Of a DNA stretch of 64,000 nucleotides, positions 22,933-46,189 are shown piece after piece. The notes under the pieces are model-generated. The model made no database searches and was not told the DNA's origin. It was given only the letters and a program-made list of their open reading frames with translations. The translations under genes and the position numbers were made by a program. Numbering within the stretch: position 1 is the first letter of the stretch; every line of letters starts with the position of its first letter. This stretch comes from Allolobophora icterica (taxonomy: Eukaryota; Annelida; Clitellata; Crassiclitellata; Lumbricidae): the NCBI GenBank assembly GCA_963556255.1, contig OY744605.1, positions 436,352 to 500,351 on the forward strand, written 5' to 3'.

Positions 22933-23125
22933 CATAGGCGATTTGTGGGGGGTACGAGGGGTACCGTACCCCCACTTTTTGGACTGGGGTGCCGTACCCT
23001 CACTTTTTGAACAATGCCAATCAATATTTTATTACTGTGTCTTCCCAGAGATCAAGGTCTCAGCCTTGTATCGTGTATGTAAGAAATTGGTACCCCCCAC
23101 TTTTTAGACCAAAGTTACGCCCCTG
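22933..23125 (-). mobile_element. hAT-like MITE of the GTACCCC family, complete, 8-bp TSD
   Basis: Target-site duplication catgtaca lies at 22,925 and 23,126. In reverse it starts CAGGGGCGTAACTTTGG. The interior contains several accccactttt-type segments. Further copies lie at 26,234 and 26,966. Confidence 0.85.
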
Positions 23126-23329
23126 CATGTACACGCATGAGTAGTATGACGGTAAATGAAAATCGCTACATGTATGACGCTAACTGGTTTTCGTCACAAT
23201 GACGGTAGCTTACAGAAGCACGTATAAACTATGCCGATAAATGAAGCGTGTTAGTAATATGACGGTGACTAATTTCTGCCACAATGACGGAGGCGTCCAG
23301 TTATTCTAGCAGTAGTATATTTACTTAAT

Positions 23330-24110
23330 CTATCTATCTATCTATCTAAAACATTTATATAGCGCCCCTTCAAGGAATCTATTCAGAGGCACTCCCGACC
23401 CAGGCCCGGTCAAAAAGAAATGTCTTAAGGAGACTGTAAAAGGAAACAGAGAGATCCCTATAGGAAGGGAGAGAATCGCAAGAGGTAGATCGTTCCAAAC
23501 GCAGTACCAACCACCGAGAATGCCCTACGCTGTGGTATGGCGGTACGAGCGTAAGGAACAACGAAGTCTCCCCGGGATGCTGAGCGCAGGGATCTGCACC
23601 CCCGCATGCACAAGCAGAGGTAAGAGTAAAGAACTCAAAGTAAGCCGGTGCCCAGCCTAAGACACATTGCCAGGCCATTGAGGAGACCATGTAAACTATT
23701 GTAAAGGATGCGCTGCTGGACTGGGAGCCAATGAAGGACATCTCTCATGTATTCGGAAACATGGTCATATCTGGAGATATACCCCAAACCAAGCGTGCAG
23801 CCGTCCGCGAAACCCTCTCCAGACAAGAAAGACGGACCTGAGGGAGTCCAACAAAGAGAGAAGAGCAGTAATCCAAGCGATTTACAACAAATGCGTGAAC
23901 CAAGGTGGAGGCTGCAGAAAAAGAAAGAGGGCGGGAAACGACTCGGAGCTGACGCAGTTGGTAATAGCAAGCACGCGTCAGCCCATGGATGTGCTCAGTA
24001 AAAGAAAGTTCCTGGTACAAAATAACACCAAGGTCACGAACGGAAGAAGAAAAAGTGAAGAAGGGGAATTCAGTGGCAAAGGAGACCGAGTACCAAACCA
24101 AATATAGCAA
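23330..24110 (-). pseudogene. 3' half of a CR1/L2-type LINE with TAGA tail
   Basis: Minus-strand frames encode FSSSVRDLGVILYQELSF and NRLDYCSSLFVGLPQVRL (about 24,050-23,840), then YMRDVLHWLPVQQRI (about 23,750-23,690). The element ends with gcgctatataaatg followed by a TAGA repeat, a typical L2-type 3' terminus. Frames are broken, so it is inactive. Confidence 0.85.
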
Positions 24111-24261
24111 ATATATTGCGTCTTCGAGGGGTTGAGACGCAACCGTCTTTCTCAGTTGTCTGCCATCGATTGGAATCAGTGAAGTCCATCCGAGAGGACA
24201 TTACATTCGCATCGTCAACGCCTCTCAGTCCCAGGTTCGACCATTTACGACAGACAAAGAC

Positions 24262-24627
<366 letters not shown>

Positions 24628-25356
24628 ACGTTGGCTAAAGACAGATTCGCTTTATCTTACAACACTATATGTAGGTGATTAGGTATGCATATATGTAGGC
24701 TATGATATAAAATTATATGCATATGCAAAACGCCCCCACCCCACCCTGTCTCCCCTGTGCTAGGTAATGACTGACTGTTTTGGGCTCTATTAATTGTACC
24801 CTATTGAGATTATAACTGTCAGTCATTTTCTATTTTTTTAGTTTGCTTAATTTTTATTTTAAAAAATTGATTTTTTCACGTTTCCTTGTAAGGGCTTGCT
24901 GCCAATTCCTTATCATTAGAGGTTGCAAAAGGCTAAACAAAGCCAAAAGTACAAATATAGTTTCAACGTATACGGTATATCGAATTATTATGCGAAGTAA
25001 ATGGAGTTTTAATATTACATTTTGTAGGATATAGGCTATAATAGCCAATCTCACATGGTAGTACCAAGCGGGGCAAAACGCCCCATAGAGGGGGCGTTTT
25101 GCCCCACAGTCGGGGTGTTTTGCCCCGCAGTAGCATTAAGTTATTTAGCTCTTTATATATGCTCTATATCTTCCAATATCACATTATTTTTCAGTTGCTT
25201 ATTCGATTTTTGATTGCGATTCACTTTAAGCAACCATCAACTGATGTTTTATACATTATTATAGCGATGATATACATAACATAAATGATGCTATCATCAC
25301 ATCAGTTTTGATGCCTATTCTCAGTAAAAGAGTTTACAAAATATTATTCTAAACTT

Positions 25357-25449
25357 TCTGAAAATGATGCGAATATATAAATGAAAAACATACATAGGCT
25401 ACAGTAGCCTATGTATGTTTTTCATTTATGTATTCGCATCATTTTCAGA
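25357..25449. repeat. 46-bp-arm near-perfect palindrome
   Basis: Arms pair around a single central base at 25,403 with one mismatch. The innermost sequence is catacataggctac and its reverse complement. Lies in the pogo-like relic. Confidence 0.92.
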
Positions 25450-25634
25450 GCTACTGATTCTCTATGTGGTGCTCTGGAGTTCATCCTGGAACCTCTTAAA
25501 AATGGCTGCCAGACAGTACGGTATATAACACAAGAGGGCGGCTTAGGAACCAGATCTGTATGAAAGTCTCCCAACCTGTGATCGTTTGACTCAGCAATTT
25601 ATCAATGATGTTTAAGCATGAGTATGAGTAGCAA

Positions 25635-26320
25635 TTGGTGAAACAAATCAAAATGATGGAAATGGCTTTATTTGGTTTGACGTCATATGACCTAAGACAC
25701 GTGACATTAGATCTGGCGGTGCAACTGAATATTCCATTTTCCGTTATTTTCCTAGATTATCCATTATCAGATAGGTCTGCTGCTCAAGACTGGTTACACG
25801 GCTTAATGAAAAGGCATCCAGATATGACCATAAACATTCCAGAAGCAACCAGTATAATAAGCAGGATGGTAGGCTATAATCGGACGCAATTTAAAAATTC
25901 ATCCCAGGTTTACAAGGAAGCGCTTGCAACACAAGTGTATGGACTTACAATGTCCATAAGCCGGTAAATATAGAATATTTAGTGAGAATATGCCACTAAA
26001 GGTGTGAGTTTAGTTGAGAAGATAACCAGTGGAAAAGAGGACCAGAAGTAGTAGCCATCAGTGCTATGAATGCAATAGGAACTTTATGACTTCTATGCAT
26101 ATGAGCGATGGCGCATTTAGTGCAAGATGTCGCCAGAGATCACTTTTGGGAACTGAGTTCAAACACCATGAAGGGGATGAACGTGTGGTCGAAGTGTGTC
26201 AAGTGTTCGCGATGGTGTCATGATTCTTGTGGCCATGGGCGTAACTTTGGTCTAAAAAGTGGTGGTACCAATTTCTTACATACACGATGCAAGGCGAAGA
26301 CTGCAATCTCTGGGAAGGCA
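25635..26320 (+). pseudogene. Pogo/Tigger-type transposase fragment
   Basis: An open frame at 25,635-25,967 encodes a CENP-B/pogo-like helix-turn-helix region: DWLHGLMKRHPDMTINIPEA, then TSIISRMVGYNRTQF. In this family, [RK]xP[E]ATS-type strings precede the DDE domain. Further on, frameshifted pieces encode CYECNRNF and KCVKCSRWCHDSCG, like the Cys-rich tail of pogo-type proteins (WxxCxxCxxWxHxxC). The DDE catalytic core is missing, so the copy is dead. Confidence 0.7.
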
Positions 26321-26427
26321 CAATAGTAAAATATTGATTGCCATTTTTCAAGAAGTGGGGGCTACGGTACCCCAGTCCAAAAAGTGGGGGTACGGGTACC
26401 CCTCTTACCCCACAAATTACGCCTGTG
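26234..26427 (+). mobile_element. hAT-like MITE of the GTACCCC family, copy 2
   Basis: Starts catgggcgtaactttggtc and ends caaattacgcctgtg. Flanks cttgtggc and tctgtggc agree at 6 of 8 positions. It is inserted in the pogo-like relic just after the Cys-rich remnant. Confidence 0.75.
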
Positions 26428-26965
26428 TCTGTGGCATAACACTCAAGCAACTGTTTTTGCGCGCTAAATGCGAATACCACTAATTTTAAGGTTAAATTGC
26501 ATTAGAAAATGCTAATGGGGCAAAATGCCCCCTTTGAAGCACTTTGTATTTAATTATTTTCTAAGTCATCCTTTTTGGAATTTTATCGAACGCAATTATA
26601 CTTTATTGGGGACATTCAGTACTAGACCCTACAATAATTTCATGCTTAAAATGCTATTACTCACTTTGTAAATTGGGAAAAACCGTTAAAGGGGGCGTTT
26701 TGCTCCCTCTCCCCTACTGAGATACCCTGTAATCATAAGCTGGGTTGTACTGGCTGAACCGAGCAAGAAATTTATTTCTGAGTTCTTGGTTATATTTTTC
26801 ATTATCGGATGAGCATGCATTTTTAAAACTGATGGCAAAGGCATTCAATGGCAATTTTACTGAGTTTAGTAATGCCGTCCACTGACACAGAAACTTTCAC
26901 TTTACTTTTAAACTTGCTTTCCCATGTTTTCCAGTATGCAGTGGTATATTTTGCCAGAAGCAGGA

Positions 26966-27075
26966 GTGTAACTATGGTTTAAAAAGTGGGGGTACCAATT
27001 TCTTACGTAAACGAAGCAAGGCTGAGAGCCTGACACTGCATCTCTGGGAAGGCACAATATAAAATATTGATGGGT
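26966..27075 (+). mobile_element. GTACCCC-family MITE, truncated copy 3
   Basis: aggagtgtaactatggttt followed by aaaaagtgggggtaccaat matches the first half of copy 2; the second half is missing. Confidence 0.65.
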
Positions 27076-27185
27076 AGCCTATGGTGGATTTAATCAATTT
27101 GAAAGTTTTAAGTTAAGAAGGAAATGACACAAGCGACTAAGCAGAGCGTAGACACGGGGAGAGGCACAGATAAAAGGAGAGTGGG

Positions 27186-27490
<305 letters not shown>

Positions 27491-27589
27491 AGAGAAAGCG
27501 ACACTAAATAATGGGAGAGACGTTATTATTCATAGTGCTACTGCTGCTGCTGTTGGTTTTGCTGCTGAGGATGACGATGTAGTTTTTGT

Positions 27590-27623
27590 TGTTGATGATG
27601 ATGATGATGACGACGACGACGAC

Positions 27624-27690
<67 letters not shown>
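27590..27690. repeat. (GAT)n/(GAC)n microsatellite
   Basis: About 90 bp of gatgatgat with a short gacgacgac block. Confidence 0.95.
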
Positions 27691-28114
27691 CCAATGATGA
27701 TGGTGATAGCTCCTCCACTCAAAACTGGTCTCACCTTTTCCTACCCTGGGGGAGGGGTAATGTCCCCGGCTGTCCCTCCCCCAGAGTCTACGCCTATGGA
27801 CAGGCGTCATTCGCAACTGATAGGCGCCTGATTGACAGGTAATTTGTCATCATAGATTTATATAGCGCCTGTTTAGAGAGACGCTGAAAAGTTCGATGCG
27901 ATGATTTGCTGGGCACAAGATATTTCTCTTTGTTTTTCTGTTTGTTTGATTTGTCGTTTTAGACAAATCAATGACAGTCAATGGATCATCTTAGCTGCCA
28001 TTATTCCAAAAAGTATATTAACTAATAGGGCATCCCTGGTTTAGCGGGACTTCCATCCATTCAGAGTTTCCCTTTGGTATTGAATACAACAGATAGATGA
28101 TAGATGGATACAAA

Positions 28115-28184
<70 letters not shown>

Positions 28185-28225
28185 CAGAGACAGAGACAGA
28201 GACAGAGAGAGAGAGTAAAGAGAGA
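28115..28225. repeat. (CG)n-(GA)n-(GACAGA)n compound microsatellite
   Basis: gcgcgcgcgcgagaga, then a GA run, then gacagagacaga hexamers. Confidence 0.9.
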
Positions 28226-28486
28226 AAGAGAGAGATAGTTTTAACTAAACTATTTTTTAGTTAAACTTCATCCTTAACTAAAAATCTTTAGTTAAACTAA
28301 AAGTTAGCAACTGTTTAGTTAACTATTGACCAGTCTTTCTCTTCCTCTGTTCTGGAAGATAACAGATTAGGCCGACACAAGTCTGATCAGTTTACTTATG
28401 TATTTAAGATCCGTGTTCCCATATGGGCTGGCAGTTATTTCATGTTATTTTATCTTCTCCACAGATACCACCAAAGCGAGCGTAAG

Positions 28487-29219
28487 ATGGCGACTTCGGA
28501 CAGTGGAAGCTTGGAATTTTTACCTCCAGACCTAGAGTGGCACCAGACAAAGGCCCGTATGCTTGGCGTTGAACTGAAACTGGCCAAAGCTATCATAGCA
28601 CCATATCCAAGACGTATATTTAAGAACCACACTCCACCGATAACCTGGAAAACAGTCTCTGGAGGAGGAAACTGCTTTTTCCATTCGCTAAGTTTTTGGG
28701 TGACAGGGAGCGAGGAGTTTCATGTCCAGGTAAGACTCGACTGTAGTAACAAAAAGTAATAATAAGTCATGGAGTCTCTATGTCGATGTCGATACCTAGC
28801 CAGTGCATGCCCTTGAACTTATGATGATGATGATGATGATGACGACGACGATGATGATATTCCTTTATTGTTAATAAGCACATGCTGACAAACTGCAGCA
28901 TGGAACAAAGTTAGATAAAGTTCTGAGAAGTAGATAGTGTTGCATATAGTGTTCGGGAAATAAAGTCTCTATTGTCTTTAACTGTAAGACAGTAATGGTG
29001 AATCTGGGGACGTAATGAATATACAGTTTTATGTACTGGTGGTAAGAGGCCAAAGGACATGATCTCGATTGTTCTTAATGCATGTAAATAACCGGCGATC
29101 ATCAGCAGAATTCGCAAGGTCAGCTATAGTCAGTTGTGACCCTTACTATTATTATTAAATTTATTATTATTATTATTATGCTATTATTATTGTTATTGTT
29201 ATTATTATTGTTATTAGGC

Positions 29220-29299
<80 letters not shown>

Positions 29300-30177
29300 G
29301 GCTATTATTGTTGTTTTTGTTGTTGTTATCGACGTCGTCGTCGTCATCATTATCATTACTATAATGCATTTATTAAGCGTCAATATCTAATGAGTGAAAG
29401 ACTTGCCCAGTTAGCTACATTGGTTAGAGCGTATAGGCCGAGTCCAATACTACTTTGTGTAAGAGAGCATGCGGACCGCGTTTCGCTTGACGAAGGTGGC
29501 TTATTTTCAGAGATTCGAATATATCTGGCTAGCACGGTCCATATACGGGGACCTTAAATGGTGTGGCACCCATTCAAATTGGCAGCGGTTGTGAAGGATC
29601 TCACCCGATCAATTCATTGAAAAATGAGCAGGGTCGAGGGCATATATACGGTCGCTATAGAAAATCGTGTACATTTACATTTAAGGTCCTTCTTGAGGCC
29701 TACTGTCCTCGTTCTAACCAATCGGCTGCCGTGTTCTGGAGTCTGGTGTCTGGATATATAGCCAGCATACCATAAACATTATGAGCATGCAGAGAGGTCG
29801 CTGCTAATTCGAAACCATCGTAATATAAACCGTTTGTGGGAAACCTAGCGCCACTTTAACGGTATAATATGTTACAGATGCGTGCCGCAGTTGTCAACGA
29901 GATGCGGACACATCCGCTATGGTACAAACGACTAGCGCCGAACATGAACACCTACCTGAATGAAAGCAGGATTTACGAGCCGGGCCAATGGGCAACACAC
30001 GTGGAAATCACTGCGGCAGCTACGCTGCTGCAGACACCGATCTATGTGTTCGCGCCATTCGGCCCGAGCGACCTGTGGCAAGTACACAGACCAGTTCGAT
30101 ATTTCGAACAGCGCACACCATACATGGTCTATCTTAGAAACAAAGACTACCATTTCGAACCCGTCACTCTCGTGTGA
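28487..30177 (+). CDS. OTU-type cysteine protease-like protein (2 exons)
   Basis: Exon 1 runs 28,487-28,729 (ATG preceded by acceptor-like ctccacag at 28,464; donor gtaaga). Exon 2 runs 29,878-30,177 (acceptor tgttacag, stop TGA). Joined in phase 0 they give 180 residues. Residues 57-71 contain VSGGGNCFFHSLSFWVTGSE with candidate nucleophile Cys63. Residues 82-180 contain WATHVEITAAATLLQTPIYV and end in YHFEPVTLV with candidate His173. This is the order of an OTU deubiquitinase domain. The usual Asp of the D-G-N-C motif is Gly here. The protein is nearly all domain, with no extra module seen. It could be a host gene or a remnant of a mobile element that carried an OTU domain. Confidence 0.78.
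29150..29345. repeat. (ATT)n and GTC microsatellites in the OTU gene intron
   Basis: About 130 bp of ATT with GTT/GCT interruptions, then gtcgtcgtcgtc. A SINE family 1 remnant follows (about 29,360-29,435). Confidence 0.85.
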
Positions 30178-30282
30178 AGGAAACTCTAACTGTTCTGAGT
30201 GAAGAGAGTTCTGAGTGAAGAGATTTTCTGGAATTAGTTGTGTTTCAAGAATTTTCGTTGAACGAGTTTTGTTTTTTCTTGT

Positions 30283-30385
30283 AACGCGAGGAGTACGGGT
30301 TCGAGTCTCCACTAAGGCTGACACTGTGTAAGTAAAAAGAGGAGGTAATTCACTAACAAATACTCAGCACCATCGATGTACTGTC
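30283..30385 (+). mobile_element. SINE family 1 fragment
   Basis: acgggttcgagtctccact (B box) followed by gacactgtgtaagta and cagcaccatcgatgtac, as in the SINE at 53,175. Confidence 0.5.
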
Positions 30386-30603
30386 GTATGGTCATGTGTG
30401 CACTTCTGAACTTTGTAAAATAGTTGTATATCTTTGTATGCTGAACTGGTCTGGTTACTAGAAAAAGTTTTAGACTTGTTCGTGAATAGAGTCTCTTTCA
30501 AATGGTTGTAACTTGTTTTGTGTCTTTCATTGTTTGCAATGAGTTTGTGCCATACGGTTAGTGCCTTGAAAACCAACTGCAATCGGACGGCTGTATAATA
30601 GCC

Positions 30604-30672
30604 TATATACATACATACATACATACATACATACATACATACATACATACATACATACATACATACACGTAC
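30604..30672. repeat. (CATA)n microsatellite
   Basis: About 15 pure catacata units. Confidence 0.95.
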
Positions 30673-30794
30673 ATGCACAACCGTTTGGTCGGGGTAGCTC
30701 CTTCATACCTCAAGACCTTCTGTACCTCCGTGAGTCCGTCTCGCACGCCAGAGGCCCTGTGGTTGTTCCCCGCATGCGCGGGCTCAGTGTAAAT

Positions 30795-31589
<795 letters not shown>

Positions 31590-32268
31590 GTGTAAAGTTT
31601 TGCCTATGCTGGCCCTCTAGTTGGAACCGTCTTTCGCAGGAATAGAGGCGTGAGCCCCTCAGTCTTTCTCTTCCTCTGTTCTGGAAACACCAGAAGTCCA
31701 TTTTATTTGTTAATGATAGCACCGACTTGGGTCTGGAGCGCCTCTGAATCATTAAGTGGCTCTTTTATAAATGTTCGATTACAATTACATACATACTAAG
31801 GTACTGTACCCCGTTGTATCTATTAATTAGAGTGCCTGAACATGGCGGCCCGCTAAGTAATGTGCTGAGAGACAACAAGCCAACTACATACTATGGGCGC
31901 CCGCACATAGGCCTACGGGCAAGATACTGCATTTGCCCCTTTCGGAATTCACATCTTAAACTCCATATCCGGCCGTGATGAGTGTTCCAGTTTTAATATT
32001 GTGCCCCTAACTGCACAACTTTCTGTGGGATCCCATGTTACATACTTACATGTGTACAACATATTGGGTTCATTTCTGTAAAGAAAGGAATGCTATGCAT
32101 TATGTCTCTAATAATTTTTCATGTTACATGGTTGTCTCTGTCTCTTTCTCTGTCTCTCTGCTGGTCTTTGAGAATCCACTTGCTTACGTTGAATCCTGGT
32201 AGTTTCTTAACAAAAACCATCCAGGTACTTCCCCAACAATTCCGATTTCCTCCGATCGTCTTCAAGCA
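31590..32268. other. Intergenic, between the MITE and the receptor kinase 3' end
   Basis: Mixed sequence with a short TCTG tract near 32,130. It probably includes the kinase 3' UTR. No coding feature seen. Confidence 0.45.
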
Positions 32269-42161
<9,893 letters not shown>

Positions 42162-43205
42162 ACTGAAGATGCTCCAGTGATATCTAAATAAACAAGTAAA
42201 ATAAATATAAATAAAAAACCACATCCAACTGTTCTTTAAAAAAAAAGAACAACCAAAACTTATGAAAGCAAACTGATTTTCTTTTATTTGGATGCATCAT
42301 TAAGCTGATTTCTTCTAGTCTATAGCTAGTGGCAGATGACCTATTCTAAGGTTCTATCATAATTATAAGAAACTTTTATTTTGATTCTGCTTGAAGCAAC
42401 CATTGATGTCTTGGGCATTATGATAACGGGGAACGGACATTATCCCCCCCGGACATTATCCCCCGGACAAAAGCCCCCCCCGGACAAAAGCCCCCCCGGA
42501 CAGATTCCCCCCCCCCCGATTTTAGCTAGGACAAAATCCCCCCCGGACAAAATCCCCCCTCTGTGTGATAAGCCTATTTCTACATTTAATTGAGAAATTT
42601 TACTAGCCATGTTGCCCTCGTGTCAGCTTGTTAATGTTGTAAACGTATAGACTAAAGACTTGTTAGTGTCATTCAGGTGTAAAAACAAGACTTGTTAGTC
42701 GCCTAGTTCTTAACTTAAGGCTTGTTAATGTCAGGATTCGCGAGGTCCGCTGCCCAAAAAGCGGGTCAGGCACAGCGCCAAGCAGCTACAAGCCGTCTCC
42801 CGCACCCTTGTTAGCGTCACTAAGGTATGAAATGAAAGGAACTTAACTGAACGAATTTAAGTTTGTGATGTGTTTACAAATGTTATTGATAAAACTTAAT
42901 AGCCCTGTTGCCCTAGTGTGAGGTTGTTTGGTCAGTTTAGGTATAAAGTATAGAATTGTTAACGAATGAATGGAAGTTAACTGAACGAATGGAAGTCGTT
43001 ATGTTGAGGTGTATGTATGTATTTATGTATGTATATATGTATGTATATTTGTATATATGTATGTATATATGTATGTGTGCATACATGTATATGTATGTAT
43101 GTATGTATATATGCATGTATATATGTATATATGTAGGTATATATGTATATATGTATTTTATGCGTGTATGTATATATGTATGTTTGATATATATGTGTGA
43201 AATAT

Positions 43206-44106
43206 GAGTGTAGGACATTATCCCCCCCGGACATTAGCCCCCCGGACATTAGCCCCCCGGACATTAGCCCCCCGGACAGAATCCCCCCCGGGGTAGGACA
43301 TAATCCCCCCAGGCTAGGAAATAATAACCTATATTTCACACATATATATCATACATACATATATATTCATACATGCATAATATACATATATACATACAAA
43401 CATATATACATACATGCATAATATACATATATACATATATACCTACATATACATGCATATATACGTATATACATATATACATACATATATACATACATAC
43501 ATCTATACATACATACATATATACATACATATGTATGCATATATATACATACATATATGCATACATATATATATATATATACATAAATACATACATACAC
43601 TCATACGTACAGACAACCATCCATCCATACATAAATACATACATGCATACATACATAAATACATACATACATGCATACATACATATATGCATACATATAC
43701 ACATACATGCATACATACGTACATGCATCCATACATAAATACATAAATGCATACATACATACAAGCATACATACATGACGCACACGTGATTACAAGGCCG
43801 TCGCAGCGAAGGGGTTAACAAGCCTTAAGTTAAGAACTAGGCGACTAACAAGTCTTATTTTTACACCTGAATGACATTAACAAGTCTTTAGTTTATACCT
43901 TTACAACAATAACAAGCTGACACTAGGCCAACAGGGCTATTAAGGTTTATCAATCAAATGTAGAAATAGGCTTATTACACAGAGGGGGGCTTTTGTCCGG
44001 GGGGGATAATGTCCTAGCTAAAATCGGGGGGATTCTGTCCGGGGGGCTAATGTCCGGGGGCTAATGTCCGGGGGGCTAATGTCCGGGGGGATAATGTCCG
44101 TTCCCC
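43206..44106. mobile_element. TIR element copy C, nested in copy B (9-bp TSD)
   Basis: Nearly identical to copy A over about 900 bp, including the CATA repeat interruptions. Flanking gtgaaatat at 43,197-43,205 and 44,107-44,115 is a 9-bp duplication of copy B sequence. Confidence 0.9.
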
Positions 44107-44168
44107 GTGAAATATAGGTTATTATTTCCTAGCCGGGGGGGCTTTTGTCCGGGGGATAATGTCCGGGG

Positions 44169-44398
44169 GGATAATAATAATAATAATATTTATTCTTTTA
44201 ATTAAGCGCCTGCAAACGCACTGCGCTGTACATGTACATGTTATGCGATCAATCTTAACTACTAAGAGAACAGACAGCCTGCAATACACGGCGCAAATTG
44301 CAGCCTACAAAGCATGTCCGCCTATGGGACTCGATCTCTGTACCTCTCGCACTCTACGCCAGATGTTATCCAATGCGCTATCGGGCCCCCCATAATAA
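44169..44398 (-). mobile_element. tRNA-derived SINE, family 3
   Basis: Read in reverse it starts ggcccgatagcgcattggat (A box), has gagatcgagtccc (B box), then gcgcagtgcgtttgcaggcg and a tail ending in ATT repeats. Inserted in the right arm of TIR element copy B. Confidence 0.7.
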
Positions 44399-44511
44399 TA
44401 ATAACGTTAGATCAAAAATGAAATAATAGCAACAGAGCCTAACTGTACAGCATTCTACCCGGGGGGGGGGGGGGATAATGTCCTACACTCATGATAACAG
44501 TGCCATAGAAC

Positions 44512-45125
44512 TCATTGTATTAAATTTAGATTAGAGACATTTGCTAATGTTTCTCTCTTGAAGACCGGCTGGCATTTCGTCCATTGGTATGTTTCACCAA
44601 CAATATCTGCTCCACACCAAAAAACAACTGTCAAGCTCCTAACCATCCACAACTAATGCATCTTTTATTCTCATAGCACAGGGACTGATACCTCGACTTT
44701 TCCATCCACTGCAACATTGTTTTAGAACAAACCTGTGAGCCAACAAGAACAATCAAATAGTAACCATTTACCCGCCAGTTTTAAAACAATTGAAACTTTC
44801 AATCTTTTGATCTTATCTACTGAATGATAACAGGTGAAACTCCAGGTAGAGAGGTAAGTCTGCTTGATAAGCCAGGGAATACCTGTCCACCTCTCTTCAG
44901 CTGACACTCAAGGGTGTGACAGAGGGTGTGACATGGGATCTGACAGACAACAATGACAGCTCTGCCTCGGACCAATTGTGGGCGAGTAAATTTAAACAGT
45001 TGAGCAAACATCCTGCAGTCAAGATCTTCCTCCCAAATGAGGTCATACCTCGAGGGCTTACAAAGCCCATCATCATCGTCATACCTCAAATGTCCACATG
45101 AGTCACATGGGACACATTCTTATAT
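44512..45125 (-). other. Possible unassigned minus-strand exons
   Basis: An open minus-strand segment (about 45,125-44,820) encodes CDSCGHLRYDDDDGLCKPSR and later Cys-containing sequence. A second piece near 44,620-44,530 encodes CGADIVGETYQWTKCQ. These may be exons of another gene, an alternative 5' end of the receptor kinase, or chance frames. I see no convincing family or joined model. Confidence 0.25.
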
Positions 45126-46189
45126 TAAATATACGCAGCTCAACTGTCGTGCCCCCAATTCGTTAAAGTGTTTTATTAGCCCATAAAATTAATGGGGTTG
45201 TGAAACCTTCACTTTCATCTAGGGTAAATATTCGTTAGGCCATTACATTATAAAGGCTTGGAGAGCTTTACAAAATAAATAGAGTAAATCACAAGTGAGC
45301 CTTTGCCTATCATGACTTCAGAAAAGTAATCGGATAATTTCTGTAGCGCCAATTTTAATTACCATAACACGCAAGATCACGAGAACACGTATATAGTACA
45401 CGTCACTCGCCAAGGTCATCTCAAAACACATGCAAGTCTGGCTTTAAAACAAAAATTTCTAAGAGGTATTATCTCATATTTTTAACTTTTGCACATTATA
45501 TGTGCAAATAAAAAATATCGAACATGAGCATTTTAATTTTATAACACAAAACATAAATTATAGTTTAAACTAAACTTTACAGCGTCTTCGTTTTTCTGCC
45601 ATCTGCTGTCATCTCTTCGGTTATGATTATGTGGTGCCATTCTATCTCACAGTCTTACATTTCGCTTCTGTAACTTTCAAAAATCAAATCACCAGCCTAA
45701 TGCCAGACAATACAATGCCTTATGAAGCCGAAAATTTTATGGATAGCATGGGTTGTTTGAAAGCACAGCGCTTAGAATCTGCAGAATGATTCATATCTGA
45801 GCTAAGTTAAAAACAATAAAGTTGGCCAAAATGACAACATTAATTCTCATTTTATATTCCGATATTGCGACGTTAGTTTTTAGAAGACCATACGTTGAAA
45901 TTATAGAGCTTTTATTTGTTGAGACGTCTTTCGCCTTGTAGAATAACCATCGGGAAGTTAAAAATTAATGCGCTAAACAAACGAAGTACATTGTTGAACA
46001 GCAGATAATCAGAAGATCTATAAATAAAATTAGGAATATTCAACCAATCAGATCGTTTGTTTTAGTCGATTTAAATGCGGCCATGGCGTTCATGTTAGGA
46101 CTTGCATTCAAAGTTCTCTATAACGAAAAATTTAGTTTTGCTTTCCGTAATAATTAGTTTTCTGTGTAGATAAGGCATAGTTTTAAGAG
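45126..46189. promoter_or_regulatory. Upstream region of POC5
   Basis: AT-rich, with no repeat element recognised except a short gtagcgcc LINE-like tail near 45,340. An ACCAATCAG CCAAT-box-like site lies at 46,043, about 145 bp before the POC5 start codon. It also lies between the divergent kinase and POC5 genes. Confidence 0.35.

Larger units (their letters stand above)
24726..26703 (+). mobile_element. Relic of a pogo-like transposon
   Basis: Bounded by inverted GCAAAACGCCCCC (24,726) and GGGGGCGTTTTGC (26,691). Related GC-rich palindromic segments lie at 25,070-25,130 and 26,515-26,530. It encloses transposase remnants (25,635-26,320) and a later MITE insertion. The exact ends are inferred. 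Confidence 0.55.
42428..44490. mobile_element. TIR element copy B (inverted), interrupted by copy C and a SINE
   Basis: Flanked by an 8-bp duplication atgataac (42,420-42,427 and 44,491-44,498). It starts ggggaacggacattatcccc and ends ataatgtcctacactc, the reverse orientation of copy A. Its left part (42,428-43,205) and right parts (44,107-44,168 and about 44,399-44,490) are split by copy C and by a SINE. The segment at about 42,740-42,830 is absent from copies A and C. Confidence 0.85.
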
